A stretch of DNA of 64,000 nt from Chromatiales bacterium (GTDB lineage: Bacteria > Pseudomonadota > Gammaproteobacteria > UBA6429 > Thiohalophilaceae), in assembly GCA_027076325.1 (NCBI GenBank), contig JALTJZ010000046.1, positions 1 to 64,000 on the forward strand, read 5' to 3'. How positions within the stretch are numbered: position 1 is the first letter of the stretch; each line of letters begins with the position of its first letter. Positions 46,453-55,542 of the stretch are shown here, piece after piece. The notes under the pieces were generated by a model. The model saw nothing but the letters and a program-made list of their open reading frames with translations. It was not told the origin of the DNA and searched no databases. A program made the translations under genes and the position numbers.

Positions 46453-46900
46453 ATTGCTTTAATTTCAGTTCCTGCAGACGAGTTCGCTGATGATTTTTAT
46501 TAAAATAATAATTTCTCGGCACTTCCCCATACCAATTACTGTCCACTGAATTTATTATCTCCTGATTCAACCCACTTTTAAAAACCCAGTGCGCCTGTTG
46601 TTCCAGATTCATCTGTTTTACCACGGCAGCAACATCTGCGAGCATCTCATCACCATCCGTTGAAACAAACACAAATTTCTGCTTAGCGTACATTCTGGTT
46701 TTACTGATCAACTTTAATTTTTCAAGACAAGGTGGACAGTCAACAGACCAGAACAATAAGGTAAATTCACTGCCTTTATTATTTTCAAGTAGCTTTGTAT
46801 AACTTCCCGGATAGAATGTTTTAATAAAAGACTGTTGCGCAACTGCATTATATGACACTGGTAACAATAAAATAAAAAGTACACTTGTCAAATTTTTCAT
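46451..46900 (-). CDS. Periplasmic thioredoxin-like protein
   Basis: A 149-residue protein with a signal peptide (about 1-21, ending AVAQQ) and a thioredoxin-like fold with CPPC in FWSVDCPPCLEKL. It resembles TlpA-type envelope oxidoreductases but is short. It follows the Asp-box gene by 6 bp in the TonB/receptor operon. Reduction of the cysteine-rich Asp-box partner is a reasonable inference. Confidence 0.82.
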   Translation of the reverse strand: MKNLTSVLFILLLPVSYNAVAQQSFIKTFYPGSYTKLLENNKGSEFTLLFWSVDCPPCLEKLKLISKTRMYAKQKFVFVSTDGDEMLADVAAVVKQMNLEQQAHWVFKSGLNQEIINSVDSNWYGEVPRNYYFNKNHQRTRLQELKLKQ

Positions 46901-46906
46901 CTGTTA

Positions 46907-48130
46907 TTACCTTAACAAAATTAAGCGATAAGTTTGCCCTGGAATATGCCATGAAGCAAAAACAGCCTGGCCATCGGTTAATAAAAAAGGATAATCCGGC
47001 GTTCCTGATGTTTCAGCAATAAGCACAGGTTCATCCCAGTTATTGCCCTTATCTGCTGACTTCTGCATAAACATTTTATAACGAGGGTGCAGGTATTCCT
47101 GCCAGACAATATAAACCTGTTTGTTAACTGCAAGAATGTCTGCGTGACTTGCTTTATTTGCATAATTTCCTATCTTCAAGGTTGAACTGAATGTTTTACC
47201 TTTGTCATGGCTATTAGCATAAAAAATACCATGACGTTTTTCTGCATTATTAAACCATACCGCATGGTAAACATTGTGCTTATCGATGCTGATAGATGGC
47301 CCATGATGCGGACAACCCTTTATTTTCCAGTTATCATAACTAAGCCTGTAAGGTTTATCCGCTTCCATTTTATTTTTAAAATTAACCATACTGTGGTCAC
47401 GTATATTGTCACCATAAATATGCCGCCAGCTAATAACCGGAAGATCCTGCTGATCAAAATCCATTGCCATACGACAACATTCACAACTATTGTCGGCAAT
47501 TTTCTTATTTTCGATAAAACTTTTACCGCCATTAAAAGAAGCACTAAAGTAAACAGCAGCTCCATTGTATTCCTGGTTTTCTCTGGCTGCTTTTTGTTTA
47601 TCACGTTTATCCAGCCAGCTAATATAAATATCACCTTTTTTATTAACGCCCAGAACATCAAAACGATGGCTTATTATTTCCCGGTTATCGTTAACCGTAA
47701 CCGGCACGGTAAAACTTTTGCCACCATCAACTGAACGGCTAAAGCGAATATCGCCTGTAAAGCGTTTAGCCAGTTTTTTAGTCCAGCTTAAAAAAACAAG
47801 GCCTGCATCTGAAACCTTAATCTTGGGCCGGTGTTCCCGGCCTGCTGCAATTTTCTCTGCAACCACATTAACCTTGACAGCCTGGCTAAAGGTTAAACCT
47901 TTATCATCTGAATAATTCACATACAAATATTGCCCGTTCACCCATGCTGACCACAGCCTTCCATGGGCATCAAATACACTGCTCATGGTTTTTGCGCAGT
48001 CTTGAGAAACGCGTAACTGGCTACAGTTTTTTATAAAATCAGGTGGCCGGACATGACTACCTTCAGACTCTGCATAAGGTGCAAAAAAGGCAGGAAGAAT
48101 TACTGTCAGCCGGTAAATAAAGCTTCGCAT
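46907..48130 (-). CDS. Exported Asp-box (sialidase-like) propeller with cysteine motifs
   Basis: A 407-residue protein with a signal-like N-terminus and five Asp-box repeats (SDDKGLTF, SVDGGKSF, SFNGGKSF, SHDKGKTF, SADKGNNW), predicting a six-bladed beta-propeller. Sialidase catalytic residues were not identified. It carries NSCECCR and GCPHHGP motifs that look like metal or haem ligands. Its ATG overlaps the receptor stop (TAATG), so translation is coupled, and a thioredoxin follows. A role in uptake or processing of a metal-containing ligand is inferred. Confidence 0.82.
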   Translation of the reverse strand: MRSFIYRLTVILPAFFAPYAESEGSHVRPPDFIKNCSQLRVSQDCAKTMSSVFDAHGRLWSAWVNGQYLYVNYSDDKGLTFSQAVKVNVVAEKIAAGREHRPKIKVSDAGLVFLSWTKKLAKRFTGDIRFSRSVDGGKSFTVPVTVNDNREIISHRFDVLGVNKKGDIYISWLDKRDKQKAARENQEYNGAAVYFSASFNGGKSFIENKKIADNSCECCRMAMDFDQQDLPVISWRHIYGDNIRDHSMVNFKNKMEADKPYRLSYDNWKIKGCPHHGPSISIDKHNVYHAVWFNNAEKRHGIFYANSHDKGKTFSSTLKIGNYANKASHADILAVNKQVYIVWQEYLHPRYKMFMQKSADKGNNWDEPVLIAETSGTPDYPFLLTDGQAVFASWHIPGQTYRLILLR

Positions 48131-50220
48131 TAGAATTTTTTTGTATAACCTACAAACACTGACAACGGCATACCTGGTGCATATTCAAATTTTTCCGGGT
48201 TGCCAAATGCCGCAGGCTTGTAACTCGCTGCTGTCGCATATTTTTCATCCAGTACATTCATAATTCGGGTATACACAGAGGACTTTTTATTGATTGCATA
48301 GCGCGCACGAATATTCGCCAGGTCATGTCCTTTGTATTTTTGGGTATTTGCCTGATCCATCCAGTAACTGCCTAAATGCACCCACTCCACTTCAACTTTT
48401 AATGCAGGCAATACTACAGGGCGATAAGACAGTTTGGTATTTATGATTGTTCGTGGTGCAGATTCCATTTCATTACCACTGTAATCTGTGGAGTTGTTTG
48501 GCTTCCAGTCTTCGTAAGTATGCACCGCATAGCTTGCTGCAACATTAAGCTGAACAGCTGACGTCAGAGCCTTATCAAGACCAACCTCAATCCCTTTATG
48601 CAATGTTTCACCTGCATTAACTGTTTCACGTGTATTGTCTGGATTTTTATAGGTTAAAATATCATCCGTCTTACTCATATAATAAAGACTAATTGTGTAA
48701 CCCAGTTTATTCTGTGTTCTGCCACGCATACCAATTTCAAAACTATTCACTTTAATCGGTTTAAGACCAACTGTATTTTCAGCTTTCCCCTGCCGGAATA
48801 ACTGTGTATTGGAAGGTGCTCTAAAGGCATGGCGATAATTAATAAATGCACTGGTATTTTTGTTAAGTTGATGAGTTAAGCCTAACTTCGGACTAAAGCG
48901 ACTAAAATCAACAACGGTATCGGCAGGTCGGCGTTGTGAACCCGTTGTTACAGTTGTTAATTTATTATCATAATCATATTGCATAAAATCATAACGCGCA
49001 CCTGCAGTAAAACGGGTTAGCGATGATAGTGACTGCTCATAATGTACATACGGTGAAATGGCAGAAAAGATCACGTCATAGTCATATTGAATCTGACCCA
49101 CTGTGTAGTCAGTATAAACATTCCCGACCTTTGTTGTGGATATTTCATGTTGTACATAACTACCCGGGCTATAATCAATATCAACACCCGATATAAGCAC
49201 AGCATTGTTCTCACTCAGGTTCTGCCTGTTTTTGAGTAGTACACCTATTGAATTATTCTTTGTTTCATAAACAACCGGATCATAACTTAATGACCAGTTA
49301 GGCAATAAAGCCATTGTATTGTGGCGTAAATAGGGCGTAATACTCAATGAATTATCTTTACTCCCTTTTTCATACTCGGTTGACAACCTGTACGCCTGAA
49401 CCTGTCGATAGGAAATAGGCGTATAATTCAGCTCTGGATTATTCAGGTAATCATCTCGCAGCAAACGTGATGAACCTGCCGTTTGCTGGTCAACATCGGT
49501 TGCAGAAAAGATTGTTTTTAAACTTGCACCATTATCCAGAAAATTATCAACCCGCAGGTTTGCGCTAACACGGTCATATTCTGTGCTATTTCGCCAGCCA
49601 TCACTACTGGTTAAGTTCAGGCTTGCAACATAGCCACTATCATCATCACTGTCTCCTGTATCAGCCAATAAACGATACCAGGCGTTATTCCCTGCTTCAA
49701 TATTTATCGATGTTTGTTTTTCCAGTGGCGGGGCTGCCGTTAACACATTAACCACACCGCCAATTGCATCACTGCCATAAAGTGAGGTACCCGGCCCTTT
49801 AATAATTTCAATGGATTCTGATTGCGGGATATTTACTTCATACAGGGCATTGTGATTAAAAAAACCGGTGGAACGTGTTGGAATACCATCTTCCAGATAA
49901 AGATACACAGCCTTTGTTGTTGTAGGTTGGCGAATAGCCGTCATGTGCCCTTCCCCACCGGTAACATTAACATGCACACCCGGGATCTGATTCATAATTT
50001 CAGATGGATGTGCCGGTTTTGTTTCTTTTATATTTTGTTTATTAATAATACCGACACTCGCCGGAACTTCAGACAAGGGTTTATCTTCGCGAGTAGATGT
50101 AACACTAATCACAACATCATTTTTTGCGCTCATCTCATTAGATGCATAAACCAGAGACCACCCTGGCAAAAGTAGTAAAATATACAAACTGCATGATTGA
50201 CTTCTTATTTTATTACTCAT
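48130..50220 (-). CDS. TonB-dependent outer-membrane receptor
   Basis: About 696 residues with a signal peptide, plug and beta-barrel. The plug contains VISVTSTRED (TonB-box region), PGVHVNVTGGEGHMTAIRQ and IEIIKGPGTSLYGSDAIGGVVNVLT. It ends in an aromatic residue (YTKKF), as outer-membrane barrels do. ATG 50220 with GAAGGT upstream is preferred; a longer ORF to 50316 would add a spurious leader. Ligand unknown: it could be a metal complex, siderophore or cobalamin. No RNA regulator such as a B12 riboswitch was seen. Confidence 0.92.
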   Translation of the reverse strand: MSNKIRSQSCSLYILLLLPGWSLVYASNEMSAKNDVVISVTSTREDKPLSEVPASVGIINKQNIKETKPAHPSEIMNQIPGVHVNVTGGEGHMTAIRQPTTTKAVYLYLEDGIPTRSTGFFNHNALYEVNIPQSESIEIIKGPGTSLYGSDAIGGVVNVLTAAPPLEKQTSINIEAGNNAWYRLLADTGDSDDDSGYVASLNLTSSDGWRNSTEYDRVSANLRVDNFLDNGASLKTIFSATDVDQQTAGSSRLLRDDYLNNPELNYTPISYRQVQAYRLSTEYEKGSKDNSLSITPYLRHNTMALLPNWSLSYDPVVYETKNNSIGVLLKNRQNLSENNAVLISGVDIDYSPGSYVQHEISTTKVGNVYTDYTVGQIQYDYDVIFSAISPYVHYEQSLSSLTRFTAGARYDFMQYDYDNKLTTVTTGSQRRPADTVVDFSRFSPKLGLTHQLNKNTSAFINYRHAFRAPSNTQLFRQGKAENTVGLKPIKVNSFEIGMRGRTQNKLGYTISLYYMSKTDDILTYKNPDNTRETVNAGETLHKGIEVGLDKALTSAVQLNVAASYAVHTYEDWKPNNSTDYSGNEMESAPRTIINTKLSYRPVVLPALKVEVEWVHLGSYWMDQANTQKYKGHDLANIRARYAINKKSSVYTRIMNVLDEKYATAASYKPAAFGNPEKFEYAPGMPLSVFVGYTKKF

Positions 50221-50233
50221 ATTAATACCTTCT

Positions 50234-50899
50234 TTACTCCAGTTTAAATGCCATTGAATATTTAATATTGAAAGGAAAATTGACACTAGCAGGAAAAATT
50301 GCGAAAGGACTTGCATTTAACACTGCTGTACGAGCTGCATGCCTTAAAATTTTATAGCGCCCCGTTATTACCAGATTTTTAACCTCGCCGCTTTCCAGTA
50401 AATCAAACGACACTCCAATCACTTCCTGCATATTTCGTCTGCGAGCTGCCGCAGGATAAAACTTGTTATTTTCAATAGCTGTTAAAATCTGCTCAACGAA
50501 TACATCTCGATCATTGCTGGATGTACTGGGCAGACTGTATTCCTGTTGCAATTGATTCTGTATATGGTTTTCAACAGATTTCATTATTGGTTCCTTAGTC
50601 TGCTTTTTTTCACGACCAACAATCTTGTTTTCCTGTTCTAAAAGCGTGTCTGATTTTGATTCATACTCCTCGCTGCTTTCCTTCCCTGCCGGCACCATAC
50701 TCTCCTTAGTCACATCTTCTTTAACAACATACTCCGATAAAAAACTCAACCTGATCACCTTATTTGTCAGGGGCATGTCTAAAGTATTATCGTTACTTTC
50801 AAAAGCAGGTATATTTTGCTGTTGGTATTGGGTAAAAAAAAGAACATGCAACAACAATGAAGTAATAACAAATACAGATATATTCGACTGCTTATACAT
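50234..50899 (-). CDS. TonB-family energy transducer
   Basis: A 221-residue protein with one N-terminal membrane helix that includes a histidine (ITSLLLHVLFF), a charged periplasmic linker, and a C-terminal TonB domain (FYPAAARRRNMQEVIGVSFDLLESGEV). It couples the ExbBD proton motive force to outer-membrane receptors. It is 13 bp upstream of its presumed receptor partner. exbB/exbD are not in the window, so they must be encoded elsewhere. Confidence 0.88.
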   Translation of the reverse strand: MYKQSNISVFVITSLLLHVLFFTQYQQQNIPAFESNDNTLDMPLTNKVIRLSFLSEYVVKEDVTKESMVPAGKESSEEYESKSDTLLEQENKIVGREKKQTKEPIMKSVENHIQNQLQQEYSLPSTSSNDRDVFVEQILTAIENNKFYPAAARRRNMQEVIGVSFDLLESGEVKNLVITGRYKILRHAARTAVLNASPFAIFPASVNFPFNIKYSMAFKLE

Positions 50900-51038
50900 T
50901 CAATTCACTACACGACAACCCGAAAAACAGTGGAGGCAATACAAACAATATCCATTACTACTCCACTCAAAAAGAACACGTCATACGCAAGTCAGAATAG
51001 TCGCTTAGCAATGCGAGGGGAATGTGGCATAGTGCCGC

Positions 51039-51053
51039 GCGACAAATTGTCGC
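51039..51053. promoter_or_regulatory. Candidate RegA-type operator
   Basis: GCGAC-AAATT-GTCGC is a perfect inverted repeat with a 5-bp spacer, starting 33 bp before the regB start and between it and the divergent tonB operon. It resembles the GC-rich inverted half-sites reported for RegA/PrrA-type regulators, suggesting autoregulation or control of the tonB operon. Binding is inferred only. Confidence 0.5.
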
Positions 51054-51071
51054 AGTTAGCGTGGCCACAAT

Positions 51072-52403
51072 ATGCTAAAATTTGATCTTATGATGCTAAA
51101 GCCGAGCCTCCATACAAATACCAGTCAGACTATGCTCAACTCTGCTAACTACATCCACTTAAGACGATTATTTCACCTGCGCAACCTTGCACTTATAGGT
51201 CAGATAGTCGCTGTTATTTTTACACTTACGGTATTACAGATTGATTTACCCATAAAAAAAATTAGCCTGATTTTTTTACTCTTCACTTTTTTTAATTTCT
51301 TTGTCTGGCTACGATTAAAAAAAGCCAGGCCTGTTACTGAAAATGAGATTTTCATTCATCTGACTATTGATGTTTTAACGCTGGCGCTATTATTATATTT
51401 TACAGGTGGAGCAACAAATCCCTTTGTAATGATTTTTCTTTTCCCTTTAACGATCACGGTTACTATTTTACCTGTTCGCTATGCATGGTTATTAGCAACA
51501 ATTACTGTTATCTGTTATAGCCTGTTGATGTTTTACTATCAGCCATTACCAATAGGGCATAACTCACATGGAAGTAGCGGTGCATCAGAATACAATTTAC
51601 ACCTCATTGGTATGTGGATGGCTTTTATACTCAATGCCTGCTTAATAACCTACTATGTTTACGGAATGGGCAATACCTTGCGCCATCAACAAAAACAACT
51701 CACCAATGCACGTGAACAATCAATACGTGATGAGCAACTTGTTATTCTTGGTACGCTTGCGGCCAGTACAGCACATGAACTGGGAACACCATTGGGCACA
51801 ATGGCATTACTTGTTAATGAGATTGAGCAGGAACTTGCCAATGCCGATGCTTCTGTTTTATCTGACCTTAATAACCTTAAAAAACAAATTAGCCGTTGCA
51901 AGTTATCGCTAACAGACTTGTCAGCATCTGTTGGTGCCTCGTCCAGTTTGTTTGACAGCCAACAGCAATCTGTTTGTCAGTATCTTCAGGGAATCATTAA
52001 CGAAATACATGAGGCTCACTCAAATATCAACTTAAGCTTTCATTGTAACCCTGATAACCCCAGCAGCTTATACACAGACAGAACGCTCAGCCTGTCACTC
52101 ATTAATATTATTGACAATGCGATTGAAGCATCACCTGAATTTGTTGACATATCTGTTAGCAGCCCAGCAGAAAACAATACTGACTTTATTCAAATTGAAA
52201 TATTAGATCATGGCCCAGGGTTATCGGATGAAGCTTTAGACAAAATTGGTCAACAACCTTATAGTGAAAAAGAACTGGGGCTTGGTTTAGGTTTATACTT
52301 AGCCTACGCCGCAATACGTCGGCGAAATGGTAGCATTTCACAACAGAACTGTGCACCCAAAGGCAGTAAAACGACTATTATTTTACCTCTGGTAAGAATA
52401 TAA
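51072..52403 (+). CDS. regB: RegB/PrrB-type redox sensor kinase
   Basis: A 443-residue membrane histidine kinase with about six N-terminal helices. The quinone-site signature GGATNPF is at 112-118, the H-box is TAHELGTPLGTMALL (H235), and C276 sits in ISRCKLSL, where the RegB redox-active cysteine lies. The ATPase domain has NIIDNAIEAS, DHGPGL and GLGLGLYLA. RegB senses quinone redox state and phosphorylates RegA. The response regulator follows 13 bp later. Confidence 0.92.
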   Translation: MLKFDLMMLKPSLHTNTSQTMLNSANYIHLRRLFHLRNLALIGQIVAVIFTLTVLQIDLPIKKISLIFLLFTFFNFFVWLRLKKARPVTENEIFIHLTIDVLTLALLLYFTGGATNPFVMIFLFPLTITVTILPVRYAWLLATITVICYSLLMFYYQPLPIGHNSHGSSGASEYNLHLIGMWMAFILNACLITYYVYGMGNTLRHQQKQLTNAREQSIRDEQLVILGTLAASTAHELGTPLGTMALLVNEIEQELANADASVLSDLNNLKKQISRCKLSLTDLSASVGASSSLFDSQQQSVCQYLQGIINEIHEAHSNINLSFHCNPDNPSSLYTDRTLSLSLINIIDNAIEASPEFVDISVSSPAENNTDFIQIEILDHGPGLSDEALDKIGQQPYSEKELGLGLGLYLAYAAIRRRNGSISQQNCAPKGSKTTIILPLVRI

Positions 52404-52416
52404 GGCCATATTAGAT

Positions 52417-52965
52417 ATGAAAGATCCAGATTCTAAAAATTTACTTCTGCTCGATGACGATGAAAGTTTTTGTGATGTTTTAACACGTGCTTTAGTCCGG
52501 CATGGTTTTAACGTTAGCACGGCTCATAACATTACTCATGCCTGTTCTATTTTAAATAAAAGTGAAGTTACATTTGACTATGCTGTTGTTGATTTGCGTA
52601 TTGGTCAGGAATCTGGTCTTGAAGCTGTTAATAAAATTATAAACCAGGAGCCCGACATAAAAATCGTTGTTCTGACGGGGTATGCCAGTATTGCAACGGC
52701 GGTGGAAGCCATAAAACTGGGTGCCAAACAATACCTGACCAAGCCGGCCGATATTAATGATATTATCGATGGATTCGGGAAAGATGAAGGCGATATTGAA
52801 ACCCAGCTTGCCGGCAACCCTATGTCAATAAAAAGGCTCGAATGGGAACATTTGCAAAAAGTTCTACGCGAGCACGATGGTAATATTTCAGCAGCGGCCA
52901 GAGCGCTCGATATGCACCGCCGCACTCTACAACGTAAATTACAAAAGAAGCCCGTTAAAAATTAA
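52417..52965 (+). CDS. regA: RegA/PrrA-type response regulator
   Basis: A 182-residue regulator: a receiver with the acidic pocket LLDDDESF, phosphorylation site D59 in VVDLRIG, TGYASIATAVEAIKLGA and lysine in YLTKP, then a C-terminal Fis-type helix-turn-helix (NISAAARALDMHRRTLQRKL). This layout is diagnostic of the RegA/PrrA/ActR family, which controls energy and redox genes. Co-transcribed with regB. Confidence 0.94.
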   Translation: MKDPDSKNLLLLDDDESFCDVLTRALVRHGFNVSTAHNITHACSILNKSEVTFDYAVVDLRIGQESGLEAVNKIINQEPDIKIVVLTGYASIATAVEAIKLGAKQYLTKPADINDIIDGFGKDEGDIETQLAGNPMSIKRLEWEHLQKVLREHDGNISAAARALDMHRRTLQRKLQKKPVKN

Positions 52966-53270
52966 TTAAACCTGCGACACCAGATTTTTTCCTTTAGCCA
53001 AAAGTACCTCCATCCAATACGCCCTCAAAGAACTCAAACAGCAATACAAACGGCTCTATGATGCGCCCACACACACATTCAATGTTACTTTTTAATAACA
53101 TTAGAGAATTAAAATATAATGATGCCGGTATTGTTTATACCTCAAAAAAATGTATTAATACGTGAACGGAATACCAACATAAAGCACATGGACAAAAATT
53201 GGTAGATAACGCCAAAGTGCGAGAATTTAGAATTATAACAATACTATTCCTAAACTAGGAGGATACAACA
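52966..53270. other. Intergenic region before the transporter operon
   Basis: About 305 bases with no ORF. Just before the transporter ATG is a full AGGAGG ribosome site at 53257-53262, the strongest in the window, implying high expression. No RegA-like inverted repeat or known riboswitch was found here. Confidence 0.6.
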
Positions 53271-54845
53271 ATGGTGTACACCCAAAAATCGCCTGCTTTG
53301 TTTATTATCGGCGTTATCATGCTTGCTATCTGGTACACAGCCGATAGTGGCATGCTCGCTGGTTACCTTGAACATCTAGCACATGGCAAAAAATATAAAT
53401 ACGGAGCTGAGCTCACTACTATACCTTTATACTTTGGCCTCGTTGCCGCTGTAGTCGGTTTATGGCAGTGGTTTGGCACACATACAAAAGGCAATCTGGA
53501 CTACTACTCATCGACTATTGCCGGCGGCATGTTTATCCTGTTAATCGCAATGCTGGTACGCTGGTTTATTGCACCTGAAATTGCAGGTATCAGTATCAGC
53601 ATGGGTAAAGTGGGTGACACCGGGAAATACATACATAAGTTATTAGGACTGAACTACATTGTAATCGGTATTGTAACGGGTTTAATCATTGTTAACGTAT
53701 TCAAAATCCCAGGCTGGGCAGAAAACGGGGTACGTTTATCACGACTAGGTTTAAAAACCGGTGTAATCTTACTGGGTACCTTATACAGTGCGGCCGAACT
53801 TAAAAACCTCGGCGGTCTGTCAATTGTTATGATTGGCTTCTTCGTACTGGGTTCGGTTGGCATGGTGCTGTGGATTGGCGCGCGGCGCAACATTCCTAAT
53901 TCAATGGGTGGTGTACTCTCTGCCGGTATGGGTGTGTGCGGTGTTTCGGCAACCGTTGCTGCTGCTCCGGTAGTACAGGCCAAGTCAGTCGAAATTGCTT
54001 ATACCATTGGTACCATCCTGCTATGGGGTGTTGGTTGTATGTTCGTGTTCCCGGTCGTTGGCCAGGTGCTCGATATGAGTTATGTACAATTTGGCGCATG
54101 GGCAGGTACGGGTATTCTGAACTCCGCACAAGTAGCCGGTGCTGCGTTGGCCTTCCAGCCTGACGGCATTGAAACATTAAAGGTTGCTGAAATCTTTAAT
54201 ATTACACGTGTGCTGGTATTACCTATTATTGTACTGTGGCTGGCTGTCTGGTATGTGCAACGCGAAGGTGAAGGCACACAGAAAGTAAATGTAGCCGAAG
54301 TGGTTTTCCAGAAATTCCCAGTGTTTGTATTAGGCTTTATTCTACTGTTCGCTTTATCTTCAACTGGTGTATTTGCTCCTGCTCAACACTACAAAGGTAA
54401 ATACTTTGACAACACTAAAGTTAAGCCAGAGAAGATGTTGACAGCAGAGAAGAAGAGTACCCTGCAGGCCGAGATCGACAAAATCCAACGCGCTGATCGT
54501 AAGGCAGCAGTACAACGCCTGATAGAAAATGGCAAAATTATGTCAATTGAAGACGATACAACAGTACGTGGTTTGATTAATGCCAAAGTTCTGTCAAAGA
54601 AATCAAATAAGATTTTGAAAGGCGCACACAAAGCGGTACGACATACGGCGAAGAAAATAAAGGCCTTCCGTGACTGGATTACCTGGTTATTCGCCTTTGG
54701 TTTAGTTGGTCTGGGTATGCAAATTACCATTAAATCGATGAAGCAGGCAGGTGGTCAACCTGCAGTCATCGGTGGCATAGTCGGTCTGACTAAGGCGGTC
54801 TTGTCGTTAATCGTTGTTATGATGCTTATCGAAACTAAAATCTAA
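53271..54845 (+). CDS. YeiH/UPF0324-family putative anion exporter
   Basis: A 524-residue polytopic protein; the usual family length is about 350. The UPF0324 core has LKTGVILLGTLYSA, SAGMGVCGVSATVAAAPVVQA, FGAWAGTGILNSAQVAGAA and FNITRVLVLP. Two additions are visible: about 100 extra N-terminal residues with more membrane helices, and a lysine-rich hydrophilic insert at 371-467 before the last two helices. The family is annotated as putative sulfate exporters, but transport is not proven. A tiny membrane protein gene follows 15 bp later. Confidence 0.88.
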   Translation: MVYTQKSPALFIIGVIMLAIWYTADSGMLAGYLEHLAHGKKYKYGAELTTIPLYFGLVAAVVGLWQWFGTHTKGNLDYYSSTIAGGMFILLIAMLVRWFIAPEIAGISISMGKVGDTGKYIHKLLGLNYIVIGIVTGLIIVNVFKIPGWAENGVRLSRLGLKTGVILLGTLYSAAELKNLGGLSIVMIGFFVLGSVGMVLWIGARRNIPNSMGGVLSAGMGVCGVSATVAAAPVVQAKSVEIAYTIGTILLWGVGCMFVFPVVGQVLDMSYVQFGAWAGTGILNSAQVAGAALAFQPDGIETLKVAEIFNITRVLVLPIIVLWLAVWYVQREGEGTQKVNVAEVVFQKFPVFVLGFILLFALSSTGVFAPAQHYKGKYFDNTKVKPEKMLTAEKKSTLQAEIDKIQRADRKAAVQRLIENGKIMSIEDDTTVRGLINAKVLSKKSNKILKGAHKAVRHTAKKIKAFRDWITWLFAFGLVGLGMQITIKSMKQAGGQPAVIGGIVGLTKAVLSLIVVMMLIETKI

Positions 54846-54860
54846 TTGAGGTAAATTAAA

Positions 54861-54989
54861 ATGAGTGAAGAAGAAAAAAAGTATGACCGAGGCTCAGCAT
54901 TATCTATCTTTGGTAGTGACCGTAAGGAAGACTTTATGGCGCTGGTATTTGCATTGATAATTGCCTTTGCAGTCTACGTGGCTTACTAA
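54861..54989 (+). CDS. Tiny membrane protein next to the transporter (42 residues)
   Basis: MSEEEKKYDRGSALSIFGSD is the start of a 42-residue protein: a charged, cytoplasmic N-terminus and one hydrophobic helix (FMALVFALIIAFAVYVAY) at the C-terminus. GAGGTAAATTAAAATG provides a ribosome site. It lies 15 bp after the transporter and before a strong terminator, so it is probably translated from the same mRNA. A small accessory subunit or regulator of the transporter is inferred. Confidence 0.78.
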   Translation: MSEEEKKYDRGSALSIFGSDRKEDFMALVFALIIAFAVYVAY

Positions 54990-55014
54990 AGTAAAGTTAC
55001 GTTAAAACCAATCT

Positions 55015-55058
55015 CCGGCGCCCTACCAATGAATTTGGGTGGGCGCCGGTCTTTTTCT
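55015..55058 (+). terminator. Rho-independent terminator after the small membrane gene
   Basis: CCGGCGCCCTACC pairs with GGTGGGCGCCGG (one bulged T), followed by CTTTTTCTT. It separates the transporter pair from the universal stress protein gene only 13 bp beyond, so the latter is either separately transcribed or expressed by read-through. Confidence 0.88.
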
Positions 55059-55071
55059 TAAGGTAGTAACT

Positions 55072-55542
55072 ATGAATACAGTAAATTCTGTTTTATTAGC
55101 GAGTCATGGTACTGAAGGTGCAATGGCCGCTGAACAAATGGCCATAAAAATGTGTAATGCACAAGATGCCGGCTTACACCATTTAATTGTCGTACCCACT
55201 TTATGGGCTGGAATGACAGGCGATGACTGGCTAAATAATGGCTCAACACGAAACACTTTTCGACGCTATCTGGAGTCGACACTGGAAAAAGAAGTCGATG
55301 AGCATATTGCTCGCGTCAAACAACTCGCCGAGGAGAATGGTCTGGCTTACACAAATGAAATCGTTATTGGTGAACCCGATGAATGCTTGCTTAAAACCAC
55401 AGAAAAACAGCAATATGAACTTGTGGTAGTTGGTTCGCCACGTCCAAAAGGGATAACCGGCTTGCGCTCTCGCATGATGACACAACCCGTCTCACGCTCG
55501 CTGCAAACCCCGGTTTTAATGGTGCCTTATCCTCATGACTGA
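55072..55542 (+). CDS. Universal stress protein (UspA family)
   Basis: A 156-residue Usp domain with the alpha/beta fold: SVLLASHGTEGAMAAEQMA at the start and VVVGSPRPKGITGLRSRMMTQPVSRSLQTPVLMVP at the end. The ATP-site G-x2-G-x9-G motif is only partly kept (GSPRPKG), so nucleotide binding is uncertain. ATG 55072 with AAGGTAG upstream is chosen over the upstream extension through the terminator. Its stop overlaps the next gene by 8 bp. Confidence 0.88.
   Translation: MNTVNSVLLASHGTEGAMAAEQMAIKMCNAQDAGLHHLIVVPTLWAGMTGDDWLNNGSTRNTFRRYLESTLEKEVDEHIARVKQLAEENGLAYTNEIVIGEPDECLLKTTEKQQYELVVVGSPRPKGITGLRSRMMTQPVSRSLQTPVLMVPYPHD

Noticed and set aside
46907-48130. True sialidase
   Set aside because: Asp-boxes are structural, and the catalytic arginine triad and FRIP-type motif were not found.
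50221-50316. Upstream extension of the TonB-dependent receptor
   Set aside because: It overlaps the tonB coding region, while ATG 50220 has a good ribosome site and a proper signal peptide.
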